A stretch of 64,000 bases of DNA from Legionella santicrucis (GCF_001468135.1 NZ_LNYU01000085.1:42919-106918); one strand, 5' to 3'; shown: positions 17,121 to 27,800, counted from the stretch's first letter. A program made the numbers and translations. The notes: generated by a model not told the origin, from the sequence alone.

Positions 17121-17283
17121 GTTGGTCCTATTCTTTTTACACTGAGACTCCGCCTACTCTACTGTTAAAAAATGACAGTTATTTATCTTATTATACTCGC
17201 GTACAATTGATAAAAAATTAATCTTTATGATCTTTTGGTTGCCGTTAAATTATATTGTTTAACATTATTCACAGGAGTTAACT

Positions 17284-18126
17284 ATGAACAAAGAATTAAT
17301 TTTTATTGATTGGGATGATACATTAGTCAATAAAGAGAATGCAGAGGATTTTGAATCGATAACAGACGAAAACAATAACCTTTATCACGTATCTCCTATG
17401 TTCATTGGAGCAGTGGAAGCACTTAAACAACTACAAGAAAAATATCATGTTGTGATCGTCAGTTCGCGAGGAGAGTTAAATAGATTAAGACAACTCCAAT
17501 TACAAAGTTATGGTCTAGAGTCTTCTATTTTGCCATTAGACAATTTCGCATTTGACGAGAATGATACTCGTTTGTTATTTACTAGGTATGGTGAAACAAA
17601 CTTTCTTGATAAAGCAAGTTTCATTTTATATGTCCAAAAAATGACTGGTAATAAAATAAAAGTATTTATCGATGATGATCATACAGAAATAGAGGCGGCG
17701 CAGACAAAAGGGATTCCCACTATCCACGCGACCCATAACATTTATCTGGAAAAATCAGAGCAATTTTTTGCAGGCTTAATTCACCAAGTAGATAATATGG
17801 AACTTTCTCATATATTTAATAAAATAGCCGCTGAAATACGTAGCAATTCTCGCTCAATACACTTTGGAAGCAAGATTGCTGGTTTCTTTTCACTTCACCT
17901 ACGTGCAGCAGAAAGTTTAGAAATTTTGGCATCAAAATTACAAAAAAAACCTGCCAGCGATGTTAGTGAAGAATTTAATCAATATCTTGAAAAAATAGCT
18001 TATGATCCAAATAAAAAAGGGGATATAACAGCAAGTCTAATTAAAGCTAAAACAGCAATAGATAATCATATGTCGGCCTCGATTGAAACCAAAGATGATC
18101 AACAATTTCTCAATAGAATGCATTAA
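17284..18126 (+). CDS. HAD-like hydrolase domain protein with C-terminal helical extension
   Basis: The 280-residue protein begins with a HAD phosphatase-like domain: motif I FIDWDDTLV (Asp9, Asp11, Thr13), motif II VIVSSRGE (Ser60), a candidate motif III Lys110 and motif IV FIDDDHTE (Asp130-132). All four catalytic elements appear intact, so phosphatase activity is plausible. Residues ~165-280 form a helical extension I do not recognise; it is rich in Lys, Ser and Ala. There is no signal peptide. The ATG has an AGGAG ribosome site. Stand-alone gene; an effector role is possible but not shown. Confidence 0.75.
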   Translation: MNKELIFIDWDDTLVNKENAEDFESITDENNNLYHVSPMFIGAVEALKQLQEKYHVVIVSSRGELNRLRQLQLQSYGLESSILPLDNFAFDENDTRLLFTRYGETNFLDKASFILYVQKMTGNKIKVFIDDDHTEIEAAQTKGIPTIHATHNIYLEKSEQFFAGLIHQVDNMELSHIFNKIAAEIRSNSRSIHFGSKIAGFFSLHLRAAESLEILASKLQKKPASDVSEEFNQYLEKIAYDPNKKGDITASLIKAKTAIDNHMSASIETKDDQQFLNRMH

Positions 18127-18169
18127 CAATTGATCGCCACTACCTAGGTGCCTTGGCATGTCCTAGGCC

Positions 18170-18235
18170 CTACTGCCATTGACTTAAAGGTTTCGTCATT
18201 TTCGCGAAAGCGGAAATCTATTTCTATAGGAACAT
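18170..18235 (+). repeat. dispersed repeat family B, copy 1
   Basis: Contains TGCCATTGACTTAA followed by TTTCGCGAAAGCGG and AATCTATTTCT. Related copies are at 31821-31905 and, in the other orientation, 38380-38432. The GCGAAAGCGG core forms a small hairpin. Probably a non-coding palindromic element. Confidence 0.55.
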
Positions 18236-18320
18236 GGCGCCTTCATCTACATGGGTCTCCGCTTGCGTTACTGTGAAGCAAGTTATACGGATTACAGATA
18301 ACTTGAACAGTCGAAGTGAT

Positions 18321-18602
18321 TCATTTGTTTTTAATACCCCGATAAAAATTTTCATGGGCACCGAATTTCAATAAAGTTAAAATTAATCTCTCTTCTTCGT
18401 ACACATAGCCTAGCAAAACCTCCTGGTTGGTAAGTTTCAATTTATGTACTCTTAAGAAATCTAAATCATCTTTTTTGCGTTCGTCTAAAAATGGATGTTG
18501 CATTAATTTTTTAATTTCTTCATCAAGAATAGTTTTATATTTTTTGGGTAATTTTTTAATTGCTTTTTTAAAGGAATTAGATTGTTTCACTGCTAAAGCC
18601 AT
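18321..18602 (-). CDS. RelE/ParE-family toxin, apparently orphan
   Basis: A 93-residue protein from the ATG at 18602 (an in-frame ATG also exists at 18620). VKQSNSFKKAIKKLP at the start, then LDEEIKKLMQHPFLDE, LRVHKLK, LLGYVYEEERLILTLLKFGAHENFY match RelE/ParE-type mRNA interferase or gyrase toxins, including the terminal LLKxGxHxxFY. Upstream, a minus-strand frame ends AEIDNGMVDDYG, reminiscent of the C-terminus of a ribbon-helix-helix antitoxin, but it has no start codon and a stop further up, so no intact antitoxin is present. Confidence 0.75.
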   Translation of the reverse strand: MALAVKQSNSFKKAIKKLPKKYKTILDEEIKKLMQHPFLDERKKDDLDFLRVHKLKLTNQEVLLGYVYEEERLILTLLKFGAHENFYRGIKNK

Positions 18603-18835
18603 AATCATCAACCATTCCATTGTCTATTTCTGCTTTGGCAAAATTAAAAATACTGTTCCAAATAAAATATACTGCCGAGATAACAATCAAAGTGCGTAAA
18701 ACTGAACTGAGAGTTAACCACCGCAGGGCGATGGTTAACTTGCTGACATTTTAAATTAATTTTATAAAAACAATGCTTGCCTAACGGCTATAAAGAAGTA
18801 TTTTCGGGATTTATCAACAATCATTTAATTCCTTT

Positions 18836-21289
18836 TTAAAAATTGTATTTTTTCTCTTCTGGTTGGGAAATAGTGAAATTATTTTCACGTTTGCTAAAGA
18901 ACAACGGCATCGTTATTGATTCCTTATACAATGAAGTCGGACGTTTTTTTCCCTTACATTCAAGAAAATGATAAAACTCATTCACATCCAATGTTTTTTT
19001 ATTTTCTTCAAGCGAACAGAATTTTTTGATTTGATAAATTAAGTCACGAATGGGTAGTATTAGTTCAAATTCGTTATGAGATGACTGATCACCATTATCT
19101 TCTTTTACATTATATCCAAGTGACTTACAAAGTTGTTGTAGGGTCTCTCTGGACTGTAGGGAATGGGTTAGAGTAATGGGATTCATCTGGTTTACTTCAT
19201 TAAATAAATCATAAAGTTTAATTCGCTTCAAAAAGTCAATATCAGTTGAAGTTGCCATTACAATGGATCGACTATCCGATTCCATGATGTTTTTTAACAT
19301 GGATATCAGCTTAAGCCTTAATGTATTATTGTAATTTGTATACTCAGCATTGGCACCAACCAAACTTTCAAGGTCATCAAGGATCAGTACACCAGACTCA
19401 GCACGTTGCAGATTATCAAATTCTTCATCAATTAAGTTAATTTGTTTTTCCAGGGACAATGATAACAACAAATCAGGTGATAGTATTTTAATGTATTTTG
19501 TTCCGGTTGACTTTGCAAGATACATGGCAAGATGAGTTTTTCCAACGCCGCTTTCACCATTAATGAGTATGAGCGGTTTATTTGTAATGAGATCAGTATT
19601 AAATCCATGCATTGAGCAATTACAATCGTTCACAATATTTGCTATTTCGCTATTATAAATAACGAAACCATCTTTTTTGAATTGTGCGAATTTTTTATCA
19701 ACACCAAACATAGGTTTGATATCTTGAAATGCTTTAGCAAAATGCTCATTTGTTACTTTTTGATAATTCTCAACCTTGTCCATATTATCTTTTAAGGTCA
19801 ATTCATTGCTGCCTGGTGTTGATAAAAAATTCTCTGTCTCCGCATAGTGACGTGCCTTATTTACCAGCTCTTCAATTTCTGCACCGGTATAGTTTGTTGT
19901 TTGCTCAGCCCAGTATTTCAAATCTACACCACTATCAAGAACAGCAATTGTTTTAGTGTGTATCTTCAAAATTTCATATCGTGCTTCTTCATTTGGCAAG
20001 CCAATTTCAATTACGTTATCCAAACGGCCTGGCCTAATCAGGGCTGGGTCAATTAAATCAAGTCGATTGGTAGTGCCTATCACGATAATATTCTTAGGTG
20101 AATCAACCCCATCTAGTATTGTCAACAAGGTAGCAACCATATCATCTTTTACGCCAGAACTATCCGATTTCATTCCTCTTTTTGGTGCGAGGGCATCGAT
20201 TTCATCAAAAATATAAACATAGAGTTGGCTATTCAGGCCTTTTTCATCCCATTCATTCTTGGCATCCTGAAAGATCTCGCGTAATTTTCTTTGCGATTCA
20301 CCTACATATTTATCCATTAATTCTGCTGCGCTAATGACTTTCACTTTATCTTTAGTGAAAAAATTGCCTATTGTTCTTGCGATTAATGTTTTACCTGTTC
20401 CTGGAGGGCCGTACAGCAAAATACCTTTAGAATTATGTTTTTCACCATATTGTTCAGCCATTTTAATAGGCATCGCACGCGGCATAAAAACATTGCGTAT
20501 CATTTCTGAGATTTCTTTCTTGAGTCCGCCTACCCCAGATTGTGAAAAATCTAACGTAAAGGTTTTGGGCAGACTGGTTGATTTTGGTGAAATCAAAACA
20601 AGGTTGTTTACTCTAGGTGAAGCAGTGATGTTAATTATTGTATTTTCATTTAATAAGGATAAAAATTTGCCAGTATTGAGATCAGATAGATTAGGATCAT
20701 TTGTCTGTACAATCTTTAGGTATAGCGTGATCTCACCCTCTTTCACAAGCAAGAGTTGTCCTGGAAATAGAGGGTAATTTTTAAATTTAGAAATAAGTGA
20801 TTGAGAGAGGGTTTCCGAATCAATTTTAAGTTTTCCATTGTGCCCAGGTGATTTAATCGATTGAATTTCGATACCAAGTGAAGCTAAGGTTTCTGTTTGA
20901 TATTCTTCCATGGGAGTTAGTTTGATTTGTTTGGGATCTAGTTTCAGGTCCTTTGTTTTCACCAGGTCCATTTCTACTCTAAATGGGCCAGAGACCCCCA
21001 TACTGTCTTCCGAAATTTTTTCATCAAAGTTGACTGGGTAATAATAAGTGGTTTTAGTTTTAGTATTAAGGAGCTCAGCGATTAACTCTTTCCCTGACAT
21101 TTGATATTGGTTGGAAAGATACACGCTATTAGTAAAAGCCTGCTCAATATTGGTGATATTGGTGACATGGAGTTGGGTTGGAAGCAAATCTCTTTGAACT
21201 TTTTTAGGTTTCTCGTTATTTTGTTGTGTCGTGACTTTTTTTGAGAAATTGATAGTTTCTTTTGGTCCTGATTCGTAACGGCTTTTCAT
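18836..21289 (-). CDS. NSF/Sec18-like double AAA+ ATPase
   Basis: This 817-residue protein has the layout of eukaryotic N-ethylmaleimide-sensitive factor: an N-terminal region (~1-245), AAA domain D1 and AAA domain D2. D1 has SGVGGLKKEISEMIRNVF, KGILLYGPPGTGKT (Walker A 294-301), MDKYVGESQRKLREIF, IFDEIDA (Walker B 361-365), an SRH with TTNRLDLIDPALIRPGR (406-422), then EIGLPNEEARYEILKIHT and NYTGAEIEELV. After D1 comes DIKPMFGVD, matching the D1-D2 linker of NSF. D2 has GESGVGKT (578-585) and LILDDLE (635-641). NSF disassembles SNARE complexes; a bacterial homologue suggests interference with host membrane fusion. Bacterial VCP/FtsH-like explanations fit the N-terminal and D2 parts less well. 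Confidence 0.85.
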   Translation of the reverse strand: MKSRYESGPKETINFSKKVTTQQNNEKPKKVQRDLLPTQLHVTNITNIEQAFTNSVYLSNQYQMSGKELIAELLNTKTKTTYYYPVNFDEKISEDSMGVSGPFRVEMDLVKTKDLKLDPKQIKLTPMEEYQTETLASLGIEIQSIKSPGHNGKLKIDSETLSQSLISKFKNYPLFPGQLLLVKEGEITLYLKIVQTNDPNLSDLNTGKFLSLLNENTIINITASPRVNNLVLISPKSTSLPKTFTLDFSQSGVGGLKKEISEMIRNVFMPRAMPIKMAEQYGEKHNSKGILLYGPPGTGKTLIARTIGNFFTKDKVKVISAAELMDKYVGESQRKLREIFQDAKNEWDEKGLNSQLYVYIFDEIDALAPKRGMKSDSSGVKDDMVATLLTILDGVDSPKNIIVIGTTNRLDLIDPALIRPGRLDNVIEIGLPNEEARYEILKIHTKTIAVLDSGVDLKYWAEQTTNYTGAEIEELVNKARHYAETENFLSTPGSNELTLKDNMDKVENYQKVTNEHFAKAFQDIKPMFGVDKKFAQFKKDGFVIYNSEIANIVNDCNCSMHGFNTDLITNKPLILINGESGVGKTHLAMYLAKSTGTKYIKILSPDLLLSLSLEKQINLIDEEFDNLQRAESGVLILDDLESLVGANAEYTNYNNTLRLKLISMLKNIMESDSRSIVMATSTDIDFLKRIKLYDLFNEVNQMNPITLTHSLQSRETLQQLCKSLGYNVKEDNGDQSSHNEFELILPIRDLIYQIKKFCSLEENKKTLDVNEFYHFLECKGKKRPTSLYKESITMPLFFSKRENNFTISQPEEKKYNF

Positions 21290-21590
21290 TTGTGTGACCT
21301 TTTATGTTTGGGTGTAAAAAAATTTTTTAAAATGCTCTACACAAGTTCCTACACAATCATTATTAGAGGAGCTCATGCTTGCGACCATATCCGAAAGGAT
21401 CATGCCTCCACAACCACACTGCCATCAACCTAAGGAATCTATCCTTATTCCGACGTCCAGCGGCTTGTTCGCGGGATCCAGATTTATGACATTTAAAATG
21501 CAAGAATAGCTTTTCACTTGCAATTACTTAATTTACTATGAATTATTTACATTTAAATAAATAAGAAATTCATTAAGTGAGAATCCCAAA
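21290..21590. other. intergenic with family A repeat, no gene seen
   Basis: About 300 bases between the NSF-like gene start and the subtilisin start, which diverge. It holds a single arm of repeat family A (21450-21481) and, just before it, CACTGCCATCAACCTAAGG, loosely like the end of family B. No reading frame of interest. Confidence 0.5.
21450..21481 (+). repeat. dispersed repeat family A, single arm
   Basis: CCGACGTCCAGCGG followed by CTTGTTCGCGGGATCCAG. The same 32-base block occurs as both arms of the inverted repeat at 28460-28568, with a few changes. It is much richer in G+C than the surroundings. Confidence 0.6.
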
Positions 21591-23411
21591 ATGAGACTCT
21601 GGATACGGTACATACCTAAAAGATTTTTTGCAACAATCTTTTTATTAGCCGTAAACCCTATTCTTTTTGCAAAAGCAATCATTGATATTGATGTTCTCAA
21701 TACTGTAAAACATTCCAAAAGATTAGAAGTAAATCAAGCTCCTTTATCACTCCTCGTTTTTTTACATAATCTTTCAGAAAAAGAATCCTTTATTGAGGAA
21801 ATTAAAAAAATTCAAGGAGTACGAGTACAAGATTTAAGTTTCATGCCTGCTGTGGCAATACAAATCCCCAAGGAGCGTAATTTGCTCGAGCAAATCGCTA
21901 ATTTTGATGCCGCCGCGCAAATCTCTTCTCATAAAGCAGCTGAAACCGAATTAGATATTACTGTTCAAGCTTTAAAACTAGCGCCCTCTCCTTTTTATCC
22001 TAATGTAGATAATTGGTGGGCTCATGGTTATACAGGACAAAAAGGAGTTATTGGTATTATTGATACAGGGGTAGATCCATTACATTCTGCTTTATCCAAT
22101 AAAAGGTTAATTGTTCGCCAAGATGCAGGTTCAGGGTATTCTAATCATATTAACGGTGTAAAAGAGCCCCATGCAACAGGTGTAGCTTGTATCTATGCAA
22201 GTACCCATGAAAAATACAAAGGTATAGCATACGGAGCATCGACTATTATTTCTGGATTAGCAGGAGAGGAAACTGCGGATCCAGCCAGTATTTTACTCAC
22301 TATGGAAACATTAAATTGGATGTTGAACCGTTCTGAAGTGAAACCTACCCTCATTAATTACAGCATGGGAAATGGCAGATTGGATTTAAATTGTCCGTCT
22401 TGTCCCGAGTGGAGTGGTCTTGCAAAAGTCATTGACTATGTCGTAAATACAAAAAAAATCCTCTGGGTAAAATCAGCTGGAAATGCTGGATATGTAGAAG
22501 CGACTCCACAATTTCCTTATGCTTCCACACTGACTGTTCCTGGCGACAATTATAATGGACTGACTATAGCTAATATAAATACTCTTGTCATTGAAAATAA
22601 TATGGTGGTTAAAACTGCTGATAGGGAAAAACATCGTATAAGAAATACCAGCAGTCGAGGCCCTACCCCTTTTGGCAGGCGTAAACCTGATTTAACTGCA
22701 CCCGGCCATGACACCATGACTTGTGCTCCAGATCCCAAAGTTTATGGTTTTATTTATCCCAATACGATGAATTATAAAGATGGTTATCGTCTCATGGGTG
22801 GGACTAGCTCTGCGGCACCACACGTAGGTGCATCCGCACTATTATTACAAGATGCCGGAATTCAAAATCCTATGGCAATTAAAGCATTACTTATCAATAG
22901 TGCCGATACATGGACTGATGCAGGGACTGCTGACTCCAACCATTCAAAAATCATGGGCTCAGCCTGGAATAGAACTTACGGCTGGGGTTATCTCAATATG
23001 GAAAAAGCGTTTCAACAAAGAAACAATATTGTAGAAAGTGAACTCACTGTAGAAAATCCAGTATGGGAATACCATACTGTACTTCAAAAGGGACAAAAAG
23101 TTACTTTAGTACATGAACGACGAGTAGGATATACTCCTGAAGGATACGAGTGGCAACTCAGCCACCTAGAATTAACCGTTTTCGATTTGAAAAATCAAAA
23201 AGTGATTGATAAAGACAACAGCCCTATAGATACAGTTCATCAGGTTGCAAATTGTAAACGCGAATTGCATGACATAAAATGTTCTGAGGACAGCCATACT
23301 ACCGAGGTTTTAATACGAGTTAAGTTGCTAAGCAAATCCATAGATGGTAATTCTATCGAACCTTTTGCTATCGTAGTTCCACCGGCAGAAGTTAAAACGG
23401 ATACTCTGTAA
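21591..23411 (+). CDS. secreted subtilisin-like (S8) serine protease
   Basis: A 606-residue protein. Residues ~1-28 form a signal peptide (basic RLWIRYIPKR, hydrophobic FFATIFLLAVNPILF, AKA). Residues ~50-115 resemble an inhibitor-type propeptide. The S8 catalytic residues are in place: Asp158 in IGIIDTGVDP, His194 in PHATGVA, oxyanion Asn298 in KSAGNAG and Ser406 in GGTSSAAPH. A C-terminal ~130-residue domain, probably beta-rich with two Cys, follows. It is likely exported to the periplasm and then secreted by type II secretion, as for other Legionella proteases; that route is inference. The next gene starts 67 bases downstream in the same direction. Confidence 0.92.
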   Translation: MRLWIRYIPKRFFATIFLLAVNPILFAKAIIDIDVLNTVKHSKRLEVNQAPLSLLVFLHNLSEKESFIEEIKKIQGVRVQDLSFMPAVAIQIPKERNLLEQIANFDAAAQISSHKAAETELDITVQALKLAPSPFYPNVDNWWAHGYTGQKGVIGIIDTGVDPLHSALSNKRLIVRQDAGSGYSNHINGVKEPHATGVACIYASTHEKYKGIAYGASTIISGLAGEETADPASILLTMETLNWMLNRSEVKPTLINYSMGNGRLDLNCPSCPEWSGLAKVIDYVVNTKKILWVKSAGNAGYVEATPQFPYASTLTVPGDNYNGLTIANINTLVIENNMVVKTADREKHRIRNTSSRGPTPFGRRKPDLTAPGHDTMTCAPDPKVYGFIYPNTMNYKDGYRLMGGTSSAAPHVGASALLLQDAGIQNPMAIKALLINSADTWTDAGTADSNHSKIMGSAWNRTYGWGYLNMEKAFQQRNNIVESELTVENPVWEYHTVLQKGQKVTLVHERRVGYTPEGYEWQLSHLELTVFDLKNQKVIDKDNSPIDTVHQVANCKRELHDIKCSEDSHTTEVLIRVKLLSKSIDGNSIEPFAIVVPPAEVKTDTL

Positions 23412-23478
23412 AACGCTCAAATAAGTTTACTCTTTATGCTATAGTTTTCATATCCTAATTCGTTAGAGAAACTTAGTC

Positions 23479-24732
23479 ATGCACAAGGAATATCAAGGTG
23501 TTATTACGCGGTTTCTTCGTAAAGATGAACGACTTATTTTATCTGAAGAACAACAAATGCCGTTGGTTATCGAGGCAGATAAAGTGGCTGATCTCGAATT
23601 TTTGCAGCAATTTCTTAAATCTTATTCCTGTCAAATCATTCAGGATATGGCTCAATATGGCGCCGTGCTTTTAAGAGGATTTAATATTGATACCGAAGAG
23701 CAATTTGAAAATATTATTTTAAGTATTTCTGAGTTTCGTGGTATTAGTGAAGCATTTATGTCTGAAAATGGTCGCGTTCATGTTGGTGATCTTAACTATG
23801 TTTTACATACCAACTCCATTTATAAAACCGGAGGAACATTATATCTAGGAGGATTTCATACTGAAAATTATTATTCCACCGACGTCCCTAGTTATTTATG
23901 TTTTTGCTGTTTTCAGCCTTCAGCATTAGGCGGAGAAACCGGTTTAATCAATACACAAAAAATTTACGAGCATTTACCTAAAGAATTAAAAGAAAAATTA
24001 GAAAAAAATTCGTTTTTTGTATGCCAATGGTCAATGAAAGAGATCGCAGAAAGATATCAAATTACTGAAGATGAAGCCCAAAAAAAATGCGAACAATTTG
24101 CTCTTCCTATTGAAGGTGAAGGAAATGAGTCTTTTGCCGTAATGTATAAACCAAGCGTTTTAGAACATCCTTTGACTCAAGAAAAAGCCTTGCAAATTAA
24201 CCTGTTTGAACTTGCAACTTTGAATTATGAATTAAGAAAGTGTTTTATGGACGACTATAAAGGTAAAAAATGGCTTTGGCATCGTTTCTTTTGGAAACTG
24301 CCCACGCCTATTTTTAATTCGATAGAGTTTCTGGCTATTCTTTTTATTTCTTTTTTTAATTCACCAAAGAATTCTTATAAAATTTTGCGCACCAAATTTT
24401 ATAATTTTCAAGCAGAAAGAAAAAATAAACTTAGATCATCCAATAAGAAAAAGGTAGGGAGCTGTTTTAGTCATCAAGAAGTGAAAACGCTTGCACAAAC
24501 AATGCGTCATTATTATTCTTCATGCATCTGGAAAAAAGGAGATGTATTGCTGATTGATAATAAAAAGGTAATGCATGCAGGAATGCCAGGATTAGGCCCT
24601 CGATTGATTCGAGCAATGATTTGTAATCCTTTGCATATGAATTATTATTCTTCCGCGTCAGGTATCATAGTCGCTACTGAGCGAATGACAGAAACTTTAG
24701 GCGCCTCAATGACTGCCAAACCGACAGATTAA
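23479..24732 (+). CDS. TauD/SyrP-like Fe(II)/2-oxoglutarate oxygenase
   Basis: A 417-residue TauD-fold oxygenase. The iron triad is GFHTEN (His127, Glu129) and VMHAGMPGLGPR (His366), with Arg375 or Arg378 as 2-oxoglutarate ligand. The His-x-Glu form, plus PSYLCFCC and GGETGL after it, fits the SyrP-type group that hydroxylates NRPS-bound or free Asp/Asn, rather than taurine dioxygenases (His-x-Asp). The protein is ~80 residues longer than usual; residues ~262-330 are an insertion with a hydrophobic stretch (IEFLAILFISFF). It is convergent with the NRPS gene (79 bases between stops) and is probably a tailoring enzyme of that pathway. Confidence 0.82.
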   Translation: MHKEYQGVITRFLRKDERLILSEEQQMPLVIEADKVADLEFLQQFLKSYSCQIIQDMAQYGAVLLRGFNIDTEEQFENIILSISEFRGISEAFMSENGRVHVGDLNYVLHTNSIYKTGGTLYLGGFHTENYYSTDVPSYLCFCCFQPSALGGETGLINTQKIYEHLPKELKEKLEKNSFFVCQWSMKEIAERYQITEDEAQKKCEQFALPIEGEGNESFAVMYKPSVLEHPLTQEKALQINLFELATLNYELRKCFMDDYKGKKWLWHRFFWKLPTPIFNSIEFLAILFISFFNSPKNSYKILRTKFYNFQAERKNKLRSSNKKKVGSCFSHQEVKTLAQTMRHYYSSCIWKKGDVLLIDNKKVMHAGMPGLGPRLIRAMICNPLHMNYYSSASGIIVATERMTETLGASMTAKPTD

Positions 24733-24810
24733 TATTGTGCATATTTTGATCCTTTGATTTTTAAAAATAAGAAAAAGAGAAGCTAAATTTTTTATACTCT
24801 TGGCCCTAAC

Positions 24811-27800
24811 TCATTGATTGCTTTGTACTGCTAATGATAGATTTAATGATATCTCCCCCATTACCTGCACAAATTCTTGCGCTATTTTCTTTTTGAACTC
24901 TGGTGTTAAATTTGCTGAAATTACCAAATAATAGGTTTTTTGATCTTCATCATATAAAAAACATGCTTCAAAAATATAATCGATGGCCAATAAGTCTCTC
25001 TGCTGCAGATTGGCACCCTGGTTTTTAAAACCAAATAACTGAGTTTGGTTTTCATCATGAGCTAGAAAATTATTTCTGACATTAAGATTTATAACAAAAT
25101 AATGATTACGTTTAAACAACATTAAACGACTGATACAACGTTGTAATATTTTGCGATAAATAAGCGGTGTTTGCAGAATTTTAGTAAAAACTGGGGTTAC
25201 CAACTTAATTAAAGAACTTTGAACTTTTTTCTTTTTTGTATTTAAGGTACTCACTGCACTCAGTTTGATAAGATTGGAACAATGTTGATGGTTACTGGTT
25301 TCAATGATTGATTGTTGAATTTGCTGCGATAAACGTTCTAAAGTCTCATTATTATCTAAAGCAATTTTAATGGGCTCAACTCTTAAAAAGCAACCAATAG
25401 AATTATCATAAGTCGGATTATCTCGTGTTGATTTAATAATGTTCATAACCATGAAAGGCTTATCATTTCTAGAATTGTTGCAACAATTACGTAAGGCCAA
25501 TGCGAGTACAGTGCATAAACCATTATTCACGCTAATATGATGTTGCTCGCAAAAATGTTTTAGCTTATTCACTATTTCAATGGATATTGGCATATATGTT
25601 GAATAAGCTAGTTTTTCTTTTTTCATATTACGAACGATGTGCTTTTGAGGAAAAGCGAAAAAAGAGGCATTTCGCAAATATTTTTCCCAAAATTGACTGT
25701 CTTTCTCTAAAGAACTTTCAAGTAATTGCTGCTCCGTAAGAATATATTTTTTAAATTGTCTATCAACTTCTATTGCTGATAATAGCTCATTTGTTCTGGA
25801 GGTAGTTGGGTGCTCTATTTCCTTAAGTTTCTGTAGATAAAATTTAGACAAATCATTAAATAAAATATCCACTGATGCATTATCAGAAATCAGATGCGGC
25901 ATACAAATCTGTAACTCTGATTCTTGTTTGTTTAAGTAAAAAAGACGAGCAAGGATCAAAGGCGCATTTTTAGACCAACGTTTAAAATATTCCAGCTCTC
26001 GCATCGACTTTTCAATACTTTGCTCTTTTTTTGCAACGGATAAAGTACTAAGATCTTTTGTAACCAGCTCAATGGACAAATTTTTACTTGCTTTTTGTTT
26101 AGGTTGTAACTTAAAGACACGATAAATAAGTACCTCATGCTTTTTTAAAACGGCTTGAAAAGCAAAATCTAAAGCTTCTTTATCAAAATGGCCTTTCACG
26201 CGCTTTCTAGCAATAATATTTAATCTTTTTGCTTTAGGCTCAAAAGTATCAGCCATCCACAGCACAAATTGAAAATCACTTAACGGTGTTGTTTCTAATG
26301 TCTTTTCATTCACAATAATTTTTGTAATTCCTTTTGTGTGTTGCAATACTGGGATTAAATCAGCAATACACGTAGTTTTATAAAAATCATAAAGTGTAAT
26401 ATTTCTTTTTAGGGTATGATTAATTTTAGATACCAAACGTGCAGCAGAAAGAGAATGCCCACCAAGCTCAAAAAAATTATCTTTTAAGCCGACTAATTTC
26501 ACCCCTAATTCTTCAGACCAAATACGTGCAAGCTGTTTTTCTAAAGCGGTTACAGGTTCAATATAATCATGACTTGTACGCATTTTAGGTATGAATAAGG
26601 CTGATTTATCTAACTTTCCATTTGCCGTTAATGGTAAAAAATCCACTCTTATAAAAGCTGAGGGGATCATATAATCAGGAATTTGTTTTTCTAAAAATTG
26701 ACGTACTTGTACGGCATTTAATTCGGTATTTTTATTGTCTAAAACATAATAGGCTACGAGTTGCTGTTCTTTTTGTTCATTTTCTTGCGTCACCACTGCA
26801 ACTGACTTAATTAAAGAATGGGCTGCGAGGCAATTTTCAACCTCTCTTGGTTCCACACGAAAACCTCGTATTTTGACTTGATCATCGATTCGCCCAAAAT
26901 ATTCAATCACGCCATCTGTACGCTTTCGACATAAATCCCCCGTTTTATAAAAACGAGCTTTGGGTTCCTGGTTGCAAAAATTCTCAATAAATTGCTTTTG
27001 AGTTAAATCCGGACGATTTAAATAACCACGTGCAAGACAAACTCCACCAATAGCCAGTTCCCCTTTCTCACCATCAGCTACTGGTTGATGGTATTTATCA
27101 AGAATATGATATGAAATCTGCGGTCCAACTGTACCAATAGGTATATGGACATCAAAATTAGTAACGCTGTCTCGTTGCACTTTATATACTGAAACCGCAA
27201 CAGTTGCTTCTGTCGGTCCATATTCATTATATAATATATGTGCAGGATATAAGCTCAACCAGGCTTTACATTCAGCAGCAGCAAGGTTTTCACCACCTAA
27301 AATAATCGACTTTAAGTGGGGTAAGGCAATAAGATTGTTTTTAGTTTCTTGAACTAAGAGTTTAAAATAACTTGGAGTTAATTTAATCACATCAATTTGT
27401 GAACCTGCCAAATAAGTTAAATAAGTTTTAGGATCTTTTTTTATTTCTGTATCACAAATGACAATAGTTAAGCCTAACAGAAGTGGTACTAAAGAAACGG
27501 AAACTGCCATATCAAAAATAGGGCTAGCAGAAAAATCCACTCGTTGTTGCATCTTGCTTTGAGTATATTCTCCAAACCATTGACAATAATTTATAATAGA
27601 GCGGTGCTCGATGAGCACGCCTTTAGGTACACCTGTGGAGCCTGACGTATAAATAATATAAGCAAGTTGCTTCTCAGAAATAAAAGTTGTTTGATTGTTG
27701 CCAGGTTGTTGACTGAGCAGTACTCGACTTTTATCTAATAAAATCATTTTACCCTGGTACTGTGAAAATTTATGAGCAGAAGCGGCTTTGGTGATTAAAA

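Noticed and set aside
18560-18710. minus-strand frame with a hydrophobic stretch (LIVISAVYFIW) ahead of the toxin
   Set aside because: It lacks an ATG or a ribosome site and begins after a stop; the hydrophobic part is likely chance in AT-rich DNA.
20334-20777. 147-codon plus-strand frame inside the NSF-like gene
   Set aside because: It is antisense to the conserved D1 ATPase domain and has no motif of its own.
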